Part shown: positions 18,538 through 28,743 of the stretch, piece by piece
How positions within the stretch are numbered: the stretch's first letter is position 1
Layout of the letters: each line of letters begins with the position of its first letter
Source of the DNA: Desulfobacteraceae bacterium
GTDB lineage: Bacteria; Desulfobacterota; Desulfobacteria; Desulfobacterales; Desulfosarcinaceae
Reading direction: 5' to 3'
NCBI GenBank assembly: GCA_024230435.1
Contig: JAAERL010001045.1
Span: 1-64,000 of the forward strand
Length of the DNA: 64,000 nt
The notes under the pieces: model-generated
The model's input: the letters and a program-made list of their open reading frames with translations, nothing else
The model's database searches: none
Told to the model about the DNA's origin: nothing
Position numbers and translations under genes: made by a program

Positions 18538-21500
18538 ATGACAAAGCCTTTAAACCTATTGGGTATCGATATGGGCTCGGCCGCCCTTTCGGCCGCTGAG
18601 ATCAGCCCGGAGGGCAAACTGGTCAATGTCATTTACAGCTTTCATCACGGTAATATCGATGGCAGCCTGAAACGTGTGCTCAACCAATTCGATCTATCCC
18701 GTATCGCAGGTGTTGGGGCCACCACCTCAAGCCCCTCGCAAGTCAAGGCGACTTACCGCTATGACAATCGTGTCGCGGTCATGGCCGGCGCCAGGCGCTT
18801 GTATCCTAACACCCGCTCAATTTTAATGATCGGCGCTGAAAAATTTGGTTTGATCCAACTGGACAGACAGGGTAATTATCGGACTTTCCGGGCAAATACC
18901 GGGTGTGCCGCCGGTACCGGAAGCTTTCTCGATCAGCAGGCGCTGCGCCTGAGGCTCAAAGACGCGGCCGAGCTGAACAAGCTGGCCCTGGCCAACACGG
19001 GCTCGATTCCTAAAATCGCATCACGTTGCGCGGTTTTTGCCAAGACGGACCTGGTTCATGCTCAACAGGAAGGTTTCTGCCTGGAAGAGATTTGTGATGG
19101 ATTATGCTGCGGATTGGCTAAAAATATTGCCGATGTTCTTTTCAGCGGACAAAATCCTTTAGCACCGGTGCTTTTAACCGGCGGCGTGGCCAACAGCCAA
19201 GCGGTTGCCAATTACATCCGCTCCTTGACCGGCTTGGAGCTTATCGTATCAGAATATCCCTGCGAAGCTGTGGGGGCAGCCCTTTGTATGCTTGATGAAC
19301 AGGCCCGGCAATCATTTGAACGGCCTGTTACGGTTCAAGATATTATCATCCCTCAATCTTTTGAAAAGCAGTTGTGCCATGATCCCATTGAATTAAAAAT
19401 TTCCGATTACCCGGATTTTGACTGCCGGCATGCCTACACCGGCACGAGTCGTGATGTTTTAAATCCCGTGGAGGTGGATCTTTATGAAAATCTCGAATCA
19501 ATGAACAGCCAAGGGGTTTATTTGGGTATCGACATCGGATCTACCAGCACGAAGGCCGTCCTGATGACCAAAACGCGTCGTGTTGTGGCCGGTTTTTATA
19601 CCCGTACTGCCGGAAGACCGGTTCAGGCCACCCAAGATGTATTGGCGGCTATTAATAGATTGCTGGAAAAACAACCCGCAACGCTTGAAATCATAGGTGC
19701 AGCAACGACCGGATCGGGCAGAAATTTTGCCGGTCAGATAGTGGGAGCCGACCTGATTATCGATGAAATCACCGCCCATGCCAAAGCGGCTGTGGCCCTG
19801 AATCCTAATGTGGATACGATTATCGAAATCGGAGGCCAGGATTCAAAGTTCACCACGCTGCAAAACGGCCGGGTCACCTTTTCGGTAATGAATGCCGTAT
19901 GTGCTGCGGGCACAGGCAGTTTTATCGAAGAGCAGGCCCAAAAGCTGGGCTGCACGCTCGAGCAGATCTGTGAGCGCACCTATCAAAGGCAATCTCCGCT
20001 GGCCAGTGACCGGTGCACGGTATTTATGGAAAGGGATATCAATTACTACCTATGCCGGGGGTATACGGTCAACGAAGTACTTGCCGCTGTGCTGCATTCA
20101 GTTGTGGAAAATTACCTTACTAAAGTGGCAATTGAAAACAGTATCGGAGCCGCGGTCACCTTTCAGGGAGCCACCGCCAAAAACAAATCTTTGGTAGCGG
20201 TCATGGAACAGAGGCTTCAAAAGCCCATTTTTGTCTCCCGTTTCTGTCATCTCACCGGTGCAATGGGCAGCGCCATCGCCCTGGCTGAAAAAGCTGCTGG
20301 GCAAACCGGTTTTAAAGGGCTGGACCTGCACAAGCATCATATCCCCATCCGATCTGAAATATGCGATCTGTGTACGAACCATTGCAAGATTACTATTGCT
20401 CAGGTTCAGGGACACGAAACAGCCTATGGATTTTTGTGCGGAAGAGATTACCAGACCAAAAAGCGGGTCAGCATGAATCGTTCGGGATTTAATTTGCTTG
20501 CCGAGCGTAAAAAGGCCTATCATTGTCCGCGCCCCGAAACCTATCGCAGGCCGGAGGTCATCGGTCTTCCGGCAGCCTTGCATCTGATGGAAGATTTGCC
20601 CATGTGGCGGAATTTTTTTGACAGTCTTGGTATCCGAACCATCACCAGCTATGCTTGTAAGGATGCAGTAAAAACAGGCAAAACGCAAGCCGGAGCTCAG
20701 TTTTGCGCTCCCATGATGGCGCTTTATGGCCATGTCAATTACTTGTTATCGAAATGTGATTATCTTTTCCTGCCTTTTTACCTGGAAAAAAGGCCTCCGT
20801 CAAAGAACGTACGCCGTCAATATTGCTACTATACCCAGTTCGCGCCTGGTGTGGTGTCCGTTTTTGCTGATAACGCTGACAGAGAAAAAATCATAACGCC
20901 TTTGATCCATTATATTTACAAGAATTTTATCACAAAAGTTCAGCTTCACCGAATGCTTAACACTCATGCACAAATGAATATCAGTTTTTTCGAAATTTCG
21001 GCCGCCTTTGACGCTGCGCTGAAATTCAAACAGGCTGGCCGGGAGCAATTAAAGACCGTCTATCGGGACTATTTGAAAACTTCTGAAGAACTCCACGCCG
21101 TAATTCTGGGAAGACCCTATACTTCTTTAGTCCCGGTTATGAATAAGGGCATATTGGACATTTTCGCCGGTCTAGGGATTAAAACTTTCTACCAGGACAT
21201 GCTCACCTATACCCCGGAAGACGTGAGCGCCATTTCACCGCTGATCGATGAAATTCACTGGCATTATGCCGCCGGGATTCTGGAAGCGGCAGAGGCGGTA
21301 GCCCGTACCGGCTCGGCCTATCCTGTGCTGGTGACGGCCTTCAAATGTACGCCGGACAGCTTTGTTATTGATTATTTTAAAAAAGTGATGGCCGCTCACA
21401 ACAAGCCCTTTCTCATTTTGCAGCTTGATGAGCATGACTCCAGTGTGGGCTATATCACGCGAATTGAGGCAGCCCTTGCCTCTTTCAGAAGTCATTATAC

Positions 21501-22743
21501 TTCTTGCAAAAAAAAATCCCCGCCGGTTTCTATCCCGGCTCTGATTCCAAAAAACACCTGCGATCTTGCACACAAAACCCTGCTGTTTCCCAACTGGGAT
21601 CAGACGTGCCAGCGTTTGATCGTAGCCAACATGCAAAAAGAAGGCATTGACGCCCGGTTGCTTGAGAGCAGCGAGGCCATCATGCGCAAAAGCATGCGCT
21701 TGAATTCGGGCCAGTGCATTCCGCTAAATATCATCGCTCAGGAATTTATCGACTATATTCAAACCCGTGATCTTGATCCCGGCAGAACGGCTTTATGGCT
21801 GGGCGCTTCAAAGATTTCCTGTAATATTGGCATGTTTAAACTTCATATCCAAAATATTCTGCAGGCCCATGGTAATGGCATTCAGCATTCCGGTATTTTC
21901 GCCGGCCGTCTATCCCTGGCCGATATCTCCATGAAACTTCCGGCAAACACTTACCTGGGCTACATGTTCGGCGGGCTGCTCAAAAAAATGGGATGCCGTA
22001 TCAGACCCTACGAAAAAATACCCGGAAAAACGGATAAAGTGATGCGCAAAAGCCTGGCGCTGCTGGAAAGCGCGTTTCGCTACGGTCGCTCCAAAGAAGC
22101 CGCCCTTGAGCAGGTCATCGAATGGTTTGCAGGTATTGAACACCGACAAGACAAATCATCTGCCCCACGGCCCAAAGTGGCCGTTTTCGGAGATCTTTAT
22201 GTACGTGACAACGAATTAATCAACCAGAATCTGATTCACTTTATTGAAACTCAAGGCGGCGAAGTAGTGACAACGCCATACAGTTCTTATGTTAAAATGA
22301 TAGTCCAGCCCTATCTGCGTAAATGGTTTGTAGAAGGCCGCTACCTGCAGGCCCTATCTTCCAAAGCCTTCATTGCCACCGTTTCCCGCCTTGAAAAAAT
22401 GTATTACAAATATTTCCAGCGTATTCTAAAAGAACCAGAGCCGGTCTATGATGCCTGCCCTGAAAAACTCCTTTCTACTTTCGGTATCCGTATTGAAAAC
22501 ACCGGCGAATCCATGGAAAATATTCTCAAAATTTACTATCTTAAAAAATATCACTCCGATATTGATCTTTTCGTCCAAACCAGTCCGGCTTTTTGCTGTC
22601 CGTCACTGGTCACCGAAGCTATGGCCTCAGCCATTGAAAAAATCACCCAAACACCTATGGTTTCAATTACTTACGATGGAGCTGGCGGAAACAATAACCA
22701 GATCATTGCCCCTTACCTGAAATTTCCGCGGAGAAAAAGATAA
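18538..22743 (+). CDS. Large CoA-dehydratase-activase-like protein with two ASKHA ATPase domains
   Basis: A 1401-aa fusion. ASKHA domain 1 (about residues 1-265): NLLGIDMGSAALSAAE, GCAAGTGSFLDQQ, RCAVFAKTDLVH. ASKHA domain 2 (about 325-610): YLGIDIGSTSTKAVL, IGGQDSKF, VCAAGTGSFIEEQ, SDRCTVFMERD. In 2-hydroxyacyl-CoA dehydratase and benzoyl-CoA reductase activases, the Cys of such motifs hold a bridging [4Fe-4S] cluster used for ATP-driven electron injection. A DUF2229-like region follows (about 650-870), then a dehydratase-subunit-like C-terminal part (GQCIPLNIIAQEF ... ALWLGASKISCNIG). No dehydratase subunits are nearby, so the partner is unknown. Proteins of this size and order are widespread in anaerobes. 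Confidence 0.9.
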   Translation: MTKPLNLLGIDMGSAALSAAEISPEGKLVNVIYSFHHGNIDGSLKRVLNQFDLSRIAGVGATTSSPSQVKATYRYDNRVAVMAGARRLYPNTRSILMIGAEKFGLIQLDRQGNYRTFRANTGCAAGTGSFLDQQALRLRLKDAAELNKLALANTGSIPKIASRCAVFAKTDLVHAQQEGFCLEEICDGLCCGLAKNIADVLFSGQNPLAPVLLTGGVANSQAVANYIRSLTGLELIVSEYPCEAVGAALCMLDEQARQSFERPVTVQDIIIPQSFEKQLCHDPIELKISDYPDFDCRHAYTGTSRDVLNPVEVDLYENLESMNSQGVYLGIDIGSTSTKAVLMTKTRRVVAGFYTRTAGRPVQATQDVLAAINRLLEKQPATLEIIGAATTGSGRNFAGQIVGADLIIDEITAHAKAAVALNPNVDTIIEIGGQDSKFTTLQNGRVTFSVMNAVCAAGTGSFIEEQAQKLGCTLEQICERTYQRQSPLASDRCTVFMERDINYYLCRGYTVNEVLAAVLHSVVENYLTKVAIENSIGAAVTFQGATAKNKSLVAVMEQRLQKPIFVSRFCHLTGAMGSAIALAEKAAGQTGFKGLDLHKHHIPIRSEICDLCTNHCKITIAQVQGHETAYGFLCGRDYQTKKRVSMNRSGFNLLAERKKAYHCPRPETYRRPEVIGLPAALHLMEDLPMWRNFFDSLGIRTITSYACKDAVKTGKTQAGAQFCAPMMALYGHVNYLLSKCDYLFLPFYLEKRPPSKNVRRQYCYYTQFAPGVVSVFADNADREKIITPLIHYIYKNFITKVQLHRMLNTHAQMNISFFEISAAFDAALKFKQAGREQLKTVYRDYLKTSEELHAVILGRPYTSLVPVMNKGILDIFAGLGIKTFYQDMLTYTPEDVSAISPLIDEIHWHYAAGILEAAEAVARTGSAYPVLVTAFKCTPDSFVIDYFKKVMAAHNKPFLILQLDEHDSSVGYITRIEAALASFRSHYTSCKKKSPPVSIPALIPKNTCDLAHKTLLFPNWDQTCQRLIVANMQKEGIDARLLESSEAIMRKSMRLNSGQCIPLNIIAQEFIDYIQTRDLDPGRTALWLGASKISCNIGMFKLHIQNILQAHGNGIQHSGIFAGRLSLADISMKLPANTYLGYMFGGLLKKMGCRIRPYEKIPGKTDKVMRKSLALLESAFRYGRSKEAALEQVIEWFAGIEHRQDKSSAPRPKVAVFGDLYVRDNELINQNLIHFIETQGGEVVTTPYSSYVKMIVQPYLRKWFVEGRYLQALSSKAFIATVSRLEKMYYKYFQRILKEPEPVYDACPEKLLSTFGIRIENTGESMENILKIYYLKKYHSDIDLFVQTSPAFCCPSLVTEAMASAIEKITQTPMVSITYDGAGGNNNQIIAPYLKFPRRKR

Positions 22744-22984
22744 ATGGCAAACCCGGTATTGGAATAGTATACTTTGTAAGATTTGTGCTGTATCACATCA
22801 ATCCTTCGTGGTAGAAATTCAATCCTGTATAAGGGGTGTGAAAGATGCGAATATACCACTTATGCTTGCCCTTGAATTCGTTTTTGTCTGTCGGGTTAAT
22901 GCGCGCAGACAATGAGAATGGACCCTCTTTGTTTTTTGCGAATGAATCCAAATCCGGCGTAATAACGGCATATTGGCATTTTCC

Positions 22985-23013
22985 AAAATCCTAAAGAGCA
23001 GGATTTTCTTTTT
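22985..23013 (+). terminator. Intrinsic terminator
   Basis: AAAATCCT (22985-22992) pairs with AGGATTTT (23000-23007), followed by CTTTTTT. It faces the same way as the activase gene and lies about 240 bp past its stop. Confidence 0.6.
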
Positions 23014-23715
23014 TACTATAAAAACAACCGCCTCGTAAATACATTGAAGGCAGGAGTTAAAAAAATTAAAAACGCTATACTGATTTGTTAAAATCACATC
23101 CGGAAGCGGTAAAGTTCATCTGCAAATCGGATGTGCTGGCGCCGTTGACAAATATAACACCCGCAGTTACACCCTGTGCCCGCAGGATGTCCGGGGGACC
23201 GGGTAAATCAAATATTCCAAATGATTTTGGTTAATTGAGCCTGTTTGCCGCCAAACTCAGTGCCCTTGCTATTAGGTTTTACCTAATATAAAACTATTAA
23301 TTTACAGGCTTTGCGAATTTAAAATTTTATGCCATTATGAGTTTAAATTTTGGAACTAACCGCTACTATACTCTACCTCAATTACTTCTGACCTGATTCT
23401 ACTGACTTCCTGCTCCAACACGAATTGTAGTTGAAAAAGGGCGCAATAAGACTATTTGAGTTGTTGAGACATCTTTACATGCTGAGCTGGATTGAATGAA
23501 ATTTGTATTGATCTTATTGAATTAAGCGGAAGGTTTTAGCCTGTATCCCGAAAGTTGACTTGAAGCTGATTTACCTTTTGATCTTAGTACGGAACTAAAT
23601 CTGGAAGTCTTCTCAAATTCTTGCTGAATCTCAAATTCGAACGATATACGAAATGCTCTGATAAATCGGGATAGGGGTTGGTTCAAATTTCATTGCCATT
23701 GGTAAAATTAGCCAA

Positions 23716-23819
23716 TTGGAACGAAGCGAAATCCAACGACATGCTATCAAGCGTTGCCTATGCTTGACGCGTATATCTAAAGCGCAAAATTGTTGGGTTT
23801 CGTTTCACTCAATCCAACT
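23716..23819. repeat. Inverted-repeat element in the gene desert
   Basis: GAAGCGAAATCCAACGA (about 23722-23738) is inverted as TTGTTGGGTTTCGTTTC (about 23790-23806) with a roughly 50-bp loop; flanking TTGGA/TCCAA extend the arms. GTTGGGTTTCG-type palindromes are common dispersed repeats in proteobacteria. Only one copy is seen here. Confidence 0.5.
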
Positions 23820-24130
23820 TCAATGCAACGAATAATTAGGATTTTGGCAAAAGCCCCGGATCGGTGCTGTGCAAGATATTAGCAGCAAATTTTGCCGATT
23901 GTTGCATCAAGCCAATACCTGCCAACTATCAACAAGGAAAAGGGGCCGTGCTTGTTCACCTGCATGAATGCCTCAGTCTGCCCGCCGGATTTTTCCATAT
24001 ACTATCATCCACTCCAAAAACCGCCAATGTTCACCAAATTGTTGACCAGGCGCTCCTTTAGGCGATTGCGTATAAAATTAAACCATTGTTATTTTAGGAT
24101 TTGTTAGACAGGACGCCTGTAAAAAGGCAT

Positions 24131-24169
24131 AAAAAAAGGGCTTACAAGATTGAATTCTCGTAAACCCTT
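24131..24169 (-). terminator. Terminator after tRNA-Val
   Basis: On the minus strand, AAGGGTTTACGAGA pairs with TCTTGTAAGCCCTT (a few mismatches) and is followed by a seven-T run. It starts about 10 bp beyond the tRNA 3' end. Confidence 0.75.
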
Positions 24170-24178
24170 GAATTTTTA

Positions 24179-24253
24179 TGGTAGGCACGGGCAGATTTGA
24201 ACTGCCGACTTCTACCGTGTCAAGGTAGCGCTCTCCCCCTGAGCTACGCGCCT
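24179..24253 (-). tRNA. tRNA-Val (GAC)
   Basis: On the minus strand the cloverleaf is complete: acceptor AGGCGCG/CGTGCCT, anticodon arm CTACC-TTGACAC-GGTAG with anticodon GAC, T arm GGCAG-TTCAAAT-CTGCC, and an encoded CCA end. An open frame across it is spurious. Confidence 0.95.
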
Positions 24254-24372
24254 TAAAGTGTGTGGCTTTGTTAACATTGTAAAAAAAGACTGTCAACACA
24301 ATAGTGCATTAAATTAGTGCATTAAAATAGTCTAAAGTGAACGATAAAGTATCAAAATGCCAATAGTAGCCG

Positions 24373-24954
24373 TTACCTTTTCATATCATTCGAGTAATTG
24401 GGTTCTTGCAGAATGCGCATACCGATGTAAATATAATGAAGACCTGAAAGTATTGTCAAACCGACCATAATCCATAGAACGGGAAAATGCAGCGCCGGTA
24501 ATTTCAGGCGATCGTAATCAAATAAGCATAACAGGATGGTTACGATTTGAGCGGTGGTGGTAAATTTGCTGATCAGTGACGGCTGAACTTTGTATTTTTT
24601 TCCAAGCAACGTGAAGGTTGCAATTCCCAAAATTATTATCACATCCCTGGAAATGACGGCAACAGCCGGCCATTCGGGAATGACCTGCATTACGGCAAGG
24701 GTCACATAGGCCGATACCAGAAGCAGTTTGTCTGCAATTGGGTCAAGATAGGCGCCCAAAGTGGTACGCTGGTTCAGGCAACGGGCAATAAGCCCATCCA
24801 GTCCATCGGTTATCCCGGCTACGGTAAATATAAACAGAGCACTATGGTATTTGCCCCTCAGCATGAAAATCACGAATACAGGCGTAAGCAAAATCCTTGT
24901 CAGGGTAAAAATATTTGGAATGCTGATGGGTGATTTAAAACGTTTTGATGGCAT
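24373..24954 (-). CDS. pgsA: CDP-diacylglycerol--glycerol-3-phosphate 3-phosphatidyltransferase
   Basis: Membrane enzyme of phosphatidylglycerol synthesis. The CDP-alcohol phosphotransferase motif D-x2-DG-x2-AR-x8-G-x3-D-x3-D is present: DGLDGLIARC, then GAYLDPIADK. Several membrane helices; about 193 aa, as expected. I choose ATG at 24954 (MPSKRFKSPIS) with AGGGTGA just upstream; a GTG five codons earlier is an alternative. It follows the FlgT-like gene by 28 bp. Confidence 0.93.
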   Translation of the reverse strand: MPSKRFKSPISIPNIFTLTRILLTPVFVIFMLRGKYHSALFIFTVAGITDGLDGLIARCLNQRTTLGAYLDPIADKLLLVSAYVTLAVMQVIPEWPAVAVISRDVIIILGIATFTLLGKKYKVQPSLISKFTTTAQIVTILLCLFDYDRLKLPALHFPVLWIMVGLTILSGLHYIYIGMRILQEPNYSNDMKR

Positions 24955-24982
24955 TTGTTCACCCTGCACGTTGGCTTTGTTT

Positions 24983-26176
24983 TTATTTGGGCGTTAATTG
25001 CAACCTGATATTGCTGATTCCTATCTCGATAATATTAATACCGAAGGTGTCAAAGCTTTGCAAAAGCAAGGCATCGGCCAAGGCTTTGGTGTTTCCCCTG
25101 TAATCGGCAAGGATGGTAGTTGTGTCCGAACCCATTTCTGTTAGCTGGATGCTTTTAACGCCGGACATATTACCTAAAGCGTTGCGGAATTTAACATAGT
25201 TGGCGATATTGCCCCCGATACCTTCTATCACGACTTGAATCTTGTCTTCTCCTGCGGAAAAGCCGATTCCCAAAGTCCGAATTTGCGATATCATATCCTT
25301 TGCGCCTAAATTAGCTGCATTGGCAAGCGCTTTGCGGGTACCGGCATAAGCATCGCTATCTGCACTAATAGCAACTTTTCGGGACATGCCGATTTGTTCA
25401 CCCGTGTCACTTCGTAAAAACCATAAATTCAGATCTCCGCGAAAAGACCGGATGGCTCCGTCCATGGTATTTGATGTCTCTTTGGCGGTTGCTAAACCGG
25501 TTACAACAATATCCGCGCCAACCTTGGTTGCCATGGCTACGGCCTCGGAACTGCTCAACTGTACCGGATAGCTTGGTGATCCTATATCAGCTTCGGGTTG
25601 AACGACATCATAACCAGCTCCGGTCAACTGTTGAAACAGTGACTGCATGGCAATGGAATCCTGTGTATCACCTGAGCCGTCCCACCAATAGGTGTAGCCG
25701 AAATCATCAATGCCTTTTTCAGCCACACAAAGTAAAAAACGGGATTTTTTCTGCTTGTCGCGCTCCAATCCAGCTTTCGCCAAAGAATCATTCAGTTTTT
25801 TTAAAAAAACGGATACCTGCGCCATCAATCGATATTCGCCTCCATGCCTGGATTCATTCAGAATATTAAAATCAAGGATATATTTGTCTGCTTGACTTAA
25901 TATCTCCTCATTGATGGCCTGGAAATTTCTCTCTATCAGTTCTTTGGGTACTTGCTCCATCAATACACGGCTGACGGCTGTCAAAAATGCATTTGCAATG
26001 GCAGCTTTGCGCCCGGCTTGCATATTTTTACCATGAATAGAGCTGGAGCCAATCACATAAACAGAGTTTGCCGGGTTCGCTTCCAGCAAGAATACGGGAA
26101 GTGCTCCATACAACAGGATGATTGATGCCAAAAAAGATAGTACGGTTTTCATATCAAAGAAACGCTTTTGATTCAT
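24983..26176 (-). CDS. FlgT-like periplasmic protein
   Basis: A signal peptide (TVLSFLASIILLYGALPVFLLEA) is followed by a roughly 360-aa periplasmic region. The N-terminal part (VIGSSSIHGKNMQAGRKAAI ... VSRVLMEQVPKELIE) resembles the flagellar assembly protein T N-terminal domain; the middle (VGADIVVTGLATAKE) resembles the FlgT middle domain. No other flagellar genes are near, so its role may be a general envelope one. The start at 26176 is supported by GGAGG; 26197 is a longer alternative. Confidence 0.65.
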   Translation of the reverse strand: MNQKRFFDMKTVLSFLASIILLYGALPVFLLEANPANSVYVIGSSSIHGKNMQAGRKAAIANAFLTAVSRVLMEQVPKELIERNFQAINEEILSQADKYILDFNILNESRHGGEYRLMAQVSVFLKKLNDSLAKAGLERDKQKKSRFLLCVAEKGIDDFGYTYWWDGSGDTQDSIAMQSLFQQLTGAGYDVVQPEADIGSPSYPVQLSSSEAVAMATKVGADIVVTGLATAKETSNTMDGAIRSFRGDLNLWFLRSDTGEQIGMSRKVAISADSDAYAGTRKALANAANLGAKDMISQIRTLGIGFSAGEDKIQVVIEGIGGNIANYVKFRNALGNMSGVKSIQLTEMGSDTTTILADYRGNTKALADALLLQSFDTFGINIIEIGISNIRLQLTPK

Positions 26177-26241
26177 AGCGCCTTTCCTCCTTATCAAACA
26201 AGCTGATTAATAACCTTTAGGCCAGGCTTTAGGCGCAGTTG

Positions 26242-27222
26242 CTACTCACCTCGCAAAAGAGCGTAATCAGCGATATTTTTTAATAGCTCACCTTCCGGTG
26301 CAGCGTAAAGCAATTTTATAGCATTCTTTGCTCGTTCAATGCACAGGCAAGCGCACTTGCGCGTGTATTCAATGCCGCCGGTTTTTTCCAATAATGAAAT
26401 AAGCTGCATAAAATCAGTTGTTTTAATATCGTTGGATTGAATAATGGCTGTCATTTTAGAACGTTCTTTTTTATCAGCCTGTTTCAAGGCATGTATTACC
26501 GGCAAAGTAAGCTTGCCTTCACGCAGGTCAGCGCCTGGCTGTTTACCCGTTTCGCCGCTGTCCCGGGTATAATCCAACACATCATCGATCATCTGAAAGC
26601 CCATACCCAAATCATAGCCATAAGCGGTCAGGGCCTCCACTTGCTTGTGTGGCGCATTGGCAATCAGGGCTCCGATGCGGCAGGCCCCTTGAAAAAGTAC
26701 GGCTGTCTTGCATTCTATAATGTCCAGGTAAACTTCTTCAGACAAGTCTATATCCCCTTTGCAGGTCATTTGCCGGATTTCGCCCTGGGACATTTTCTCA
26801 GTTATATCAGCGATGCATTGAATAACTTCCGGTAACCCGGTCCGTGCGGCAAGGGATAACGAGCGCGCCAATAAAAAGTCTCCTGTTAAAACAGCAGTCG
26901 GCGGGTCCCAGTGGTGATGGGCAGCGATTTTGCCCCGTCTGAGCCCGCCACCGTCCACCACATCATCATGCAATAGCGTAGCAGCATGTAAATATTCAAA
27001 TATGCATGCAATATCAGCCGTCCCGGATTTGTTGTATCCGCACCCCTGCGCGCTTAGCATCATCAGCAGGGGGCGCAGCCTTTTGCCGCCCGCAAACAGA
27101 AGGTGGCCCGCTACATCCCGGACCAGCTCAAAATTGGGGTTTAAATTTGCCGACAGAGCTGTCTCTATGGCAGTCAGCTCCTGCTCCACGGAAGATAGAA
27201 TTTTATTTTTAAGTTCCTTCAT
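26242..27222 (-). CDS. Polyprenyl diphosphate synthase
   Basis: Trans-prenyltransferase making the isoprenoid side chain of quinones or related lipids. The first aspartate-rich motif is LLHDDVVDGGGLRRG (about residue 84) and the second is QMIDDVLDYTRD; the conserved GKRLRP near residue 47 and GADLREGKLTLP are present. 326 aa fits octaprenyl/heptaprenyl synthases (IspB-like); chain length cannot be read. It lies 15 bp after rimO. Confidence 0.92.
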   Translation of the reverse strand: MKELKNKILSSVEQELTAIETALSANLNPNFELVRDVAGHLLFAGGKRLRPLLMMLSAQGCGYNKSGTADIACIFEYLHAATLLHDDVVDGGGLRRGKIAAHHHWDPPTAVLTGDFLLARSLSLAARTGLPEVIQCIADITEKMSQGEIRQMTCKGDIDLSEEVYLDIIECKTAVLFQGACRIGALIANAPHKQVEALTAYGYDLGMGFQMIDDVLDYTRDSGETGKQPGADLREGKLTLPVIHALKQADKKERSKMTAIIQSNDIKTTDFMQLISLLEKTGGIEYTRKCACLCIERAKNAIKLLYAAPEGELLKNIADYALLRGE

Positions 27223-27237
27223 GTCCGGCCACTTTCA

Positions 27238-28572
27238 TCAACAATTAACGGCAACCAAATCATAATCCAGGCTTTCAACGACCTTTACCATCACCTTTTG
27301 GCCTAAAAGCGATGATTGCAAGGCATCATCGGGCCGAATAAAAATATTGCCGTCCACTTCTGGCGCTTGGTATTGACTTCTGCCGATCCAATAACCGCCC
27401 TCGTGCTCTTCGGCCTTGTCTTCAACCAGCACGCAAAGCTGTTTGCCAACATATTTTTGAAGATTTTCGCCCGAAATCCGTTGCTGGACGGCTATAAGCT
27501 CTGCCTGGCGCTGGACGGCAAGTTCGGGGTCTACATGTCTGTCAAGCTTGTGGGAAGCCAGATCATCGGCATCCGAATAAGTAAACACGCCCAGATGGTC
27601 AAAGCCTATATCCTGCACCAGGTCCAGTAACTCATTAAAGTCTTTGCCGCTTTCACCAGGAAAACCTGTAATAACTGTCGTTCTTAGCACAGCGTCGGGT
27701 ACAGCTTGCCGAATGGTGTCAAATAACCGCCGTAAATCATCAGAGTTATAATTGCGCCCCATTCGGCGCAATACGTTTTTTGCTCCATGCTGAATGGGGA
27801 CATCAAAATAGGCGCACACGTTGGGAAATTGATTTATCACCGGCAAAATATCAGGAGAATAGCTTTCGGGGTGACCGTACAGAAAACGTAACCAAACGTC
27901 GCGTTGTGACCGGGCCAAGGTGGTGAGCAATGTCTTTAGATCCGATGCCGGTTTTAAATCCCTGCCATAAGCTGTTGTTTCCTGTGCAACCAGGGTCAGT
28001 TCCTTTGCTCCCGAACCAATGAGCGAAGCGGCTTCGGCAAGTAAGGTTTGCACGGGCCGGCTTTTTTGTCTTCCTCTGAGTTTTGGAATTATGCAATAGG
28101 TGCAATGTCTGTTGCAACCCTCTGCGACTTTCAGATATGCCGCATGACGGTTTAAGGGTTTGCGCTGATCTGGTTCGGATACCATAATGTTGTCGGGGTC
28201 CGGCAGCAGGCAAATTCCCTGGTTCCAACTGCCGTTGGCAGCTTCAACGATCCGTTCATAAGCGCCGGTTCCAAGGAATAAATCAACTTCCGGTAAAGCC
28301 TCGGCAATTTTCTCACGATACCTTTCGGGCAGACAGCCCGTTACGATCAGTCGTGTGCAAATCCCCTGTTGCTTATAAACGGATAGTTCCAAAATAGAAT
28401 CAACGGATTCATCCGCGGCCGACTCAATAAAACTGCAGGTATTGACCACAATGGTCTCGGCATTTTCCGGATCATCGGTCAGTGTCCATCCAGCTTCAGC
28501 CAACCGGGCCATCATCACTTCGCTGTCCACCTGGTTCTTGGCGCATCCTAAGCTTTCTAAATATACACGCAT
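27238..28572 (-). CDS. rimO: Ribosomal protein S12 methylthiotransferase RimO
   Basis: Radical-SAM enzyme with two [4Fe-4S] clusters that adds a methylthio group to an Asp of S12. The N-terminal UPF0004 domain has SLGCAKNQVDSE and NTCSFIESAADES; the radical-SAM CxxxCxxC is in GCNRHCTYCIIPKLRG (about residue 150); a TRAM domain ends the protein. The start at MRVYLESLG (28572) is preferred, with GGGTG upstream; the ATG at 28581 is three codons longer. Confidence 0.94.
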   Translation of the reverse strand: MRVYLESLGCAKNQVDSEVMMARLAEAGWTLTDDPENAETIVVNTCSFIESAADESVDSILELSVYKQQGICTRLIVTGCLPERYREKIAEALPEVDLFLGTGAYERIVEAANGSWNQGICLLPDPDNIMVSEPDQRKPLNRHAAYLKVAEGCNRHCTYCIIPKLRGRQKSRPVQTLLAEAASLIGSGAKELTLVAQETTAYGRDLKPASDLKTLLTTLARSQRDVWLRFLYGHPESYSPDILPVINQFPNVCAYFDVPIQHGAKNVLRRMGRNYNSDDLRRLFDTIRQAVPDAVLRTTVITGFPGESGKDFNELLDLVQDIGFDHLGVFTYSDADDLASHKLDRHVDPELAVQRQAELIAVQQRISGENLQKYVGKQLCVLVEDKAEEHEGGYWIGRSQYQAPEVDGNIFIRPDDALQSSLLGQKVMVKVVESLDYDLVAVNC

Positions 28573-28682
28573 AACACCCATTCACATTCATTTTGGTAAC
28601 CGTACATCGTGCTCAAAACTGTAAAATACGATTGATTGGCTTTATGTTTGAAACTGTCTAACAACAAGCTCGATAAAAGTCA

Positions 28683-28709
28683 AAAGGCCGCCTTGAAAAA
28701 GCGGCCTTT
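28683..28709 (-). terminator. Terminator after etfA
   Basis: AAAGGCCGC (28683-28691) and GCGGCCTTT (28701-28709) with a 9-nt loop. T-rich tracts occur on both sides, so it may also work in the other direction. It separates etfBA from rimO. Confidence 0.8.
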
Positions 28710-28743
28710 CCCTTTTTATGTAACAATGCAAAAGGTCCGGCAA

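Larger units (their letters stand above)
22744..24130. other. 1.4-kb gene desert
   Basis: No gene with a plausible start, length or family is seen on either strand. Short frames near 22819-23097 (minus) and 23864-24061 (plus) have no recognisable products. The stretch holds a terminator (22985) and an inverted-repeat element (23716). It may contain decayed genes or an unrecognised RNA. Confidence 0.45.

Noticed and set aside
24078-24299. 73-aa minus-strand ORF
   Set aside because: It spans tRNA-Val and its terminator.
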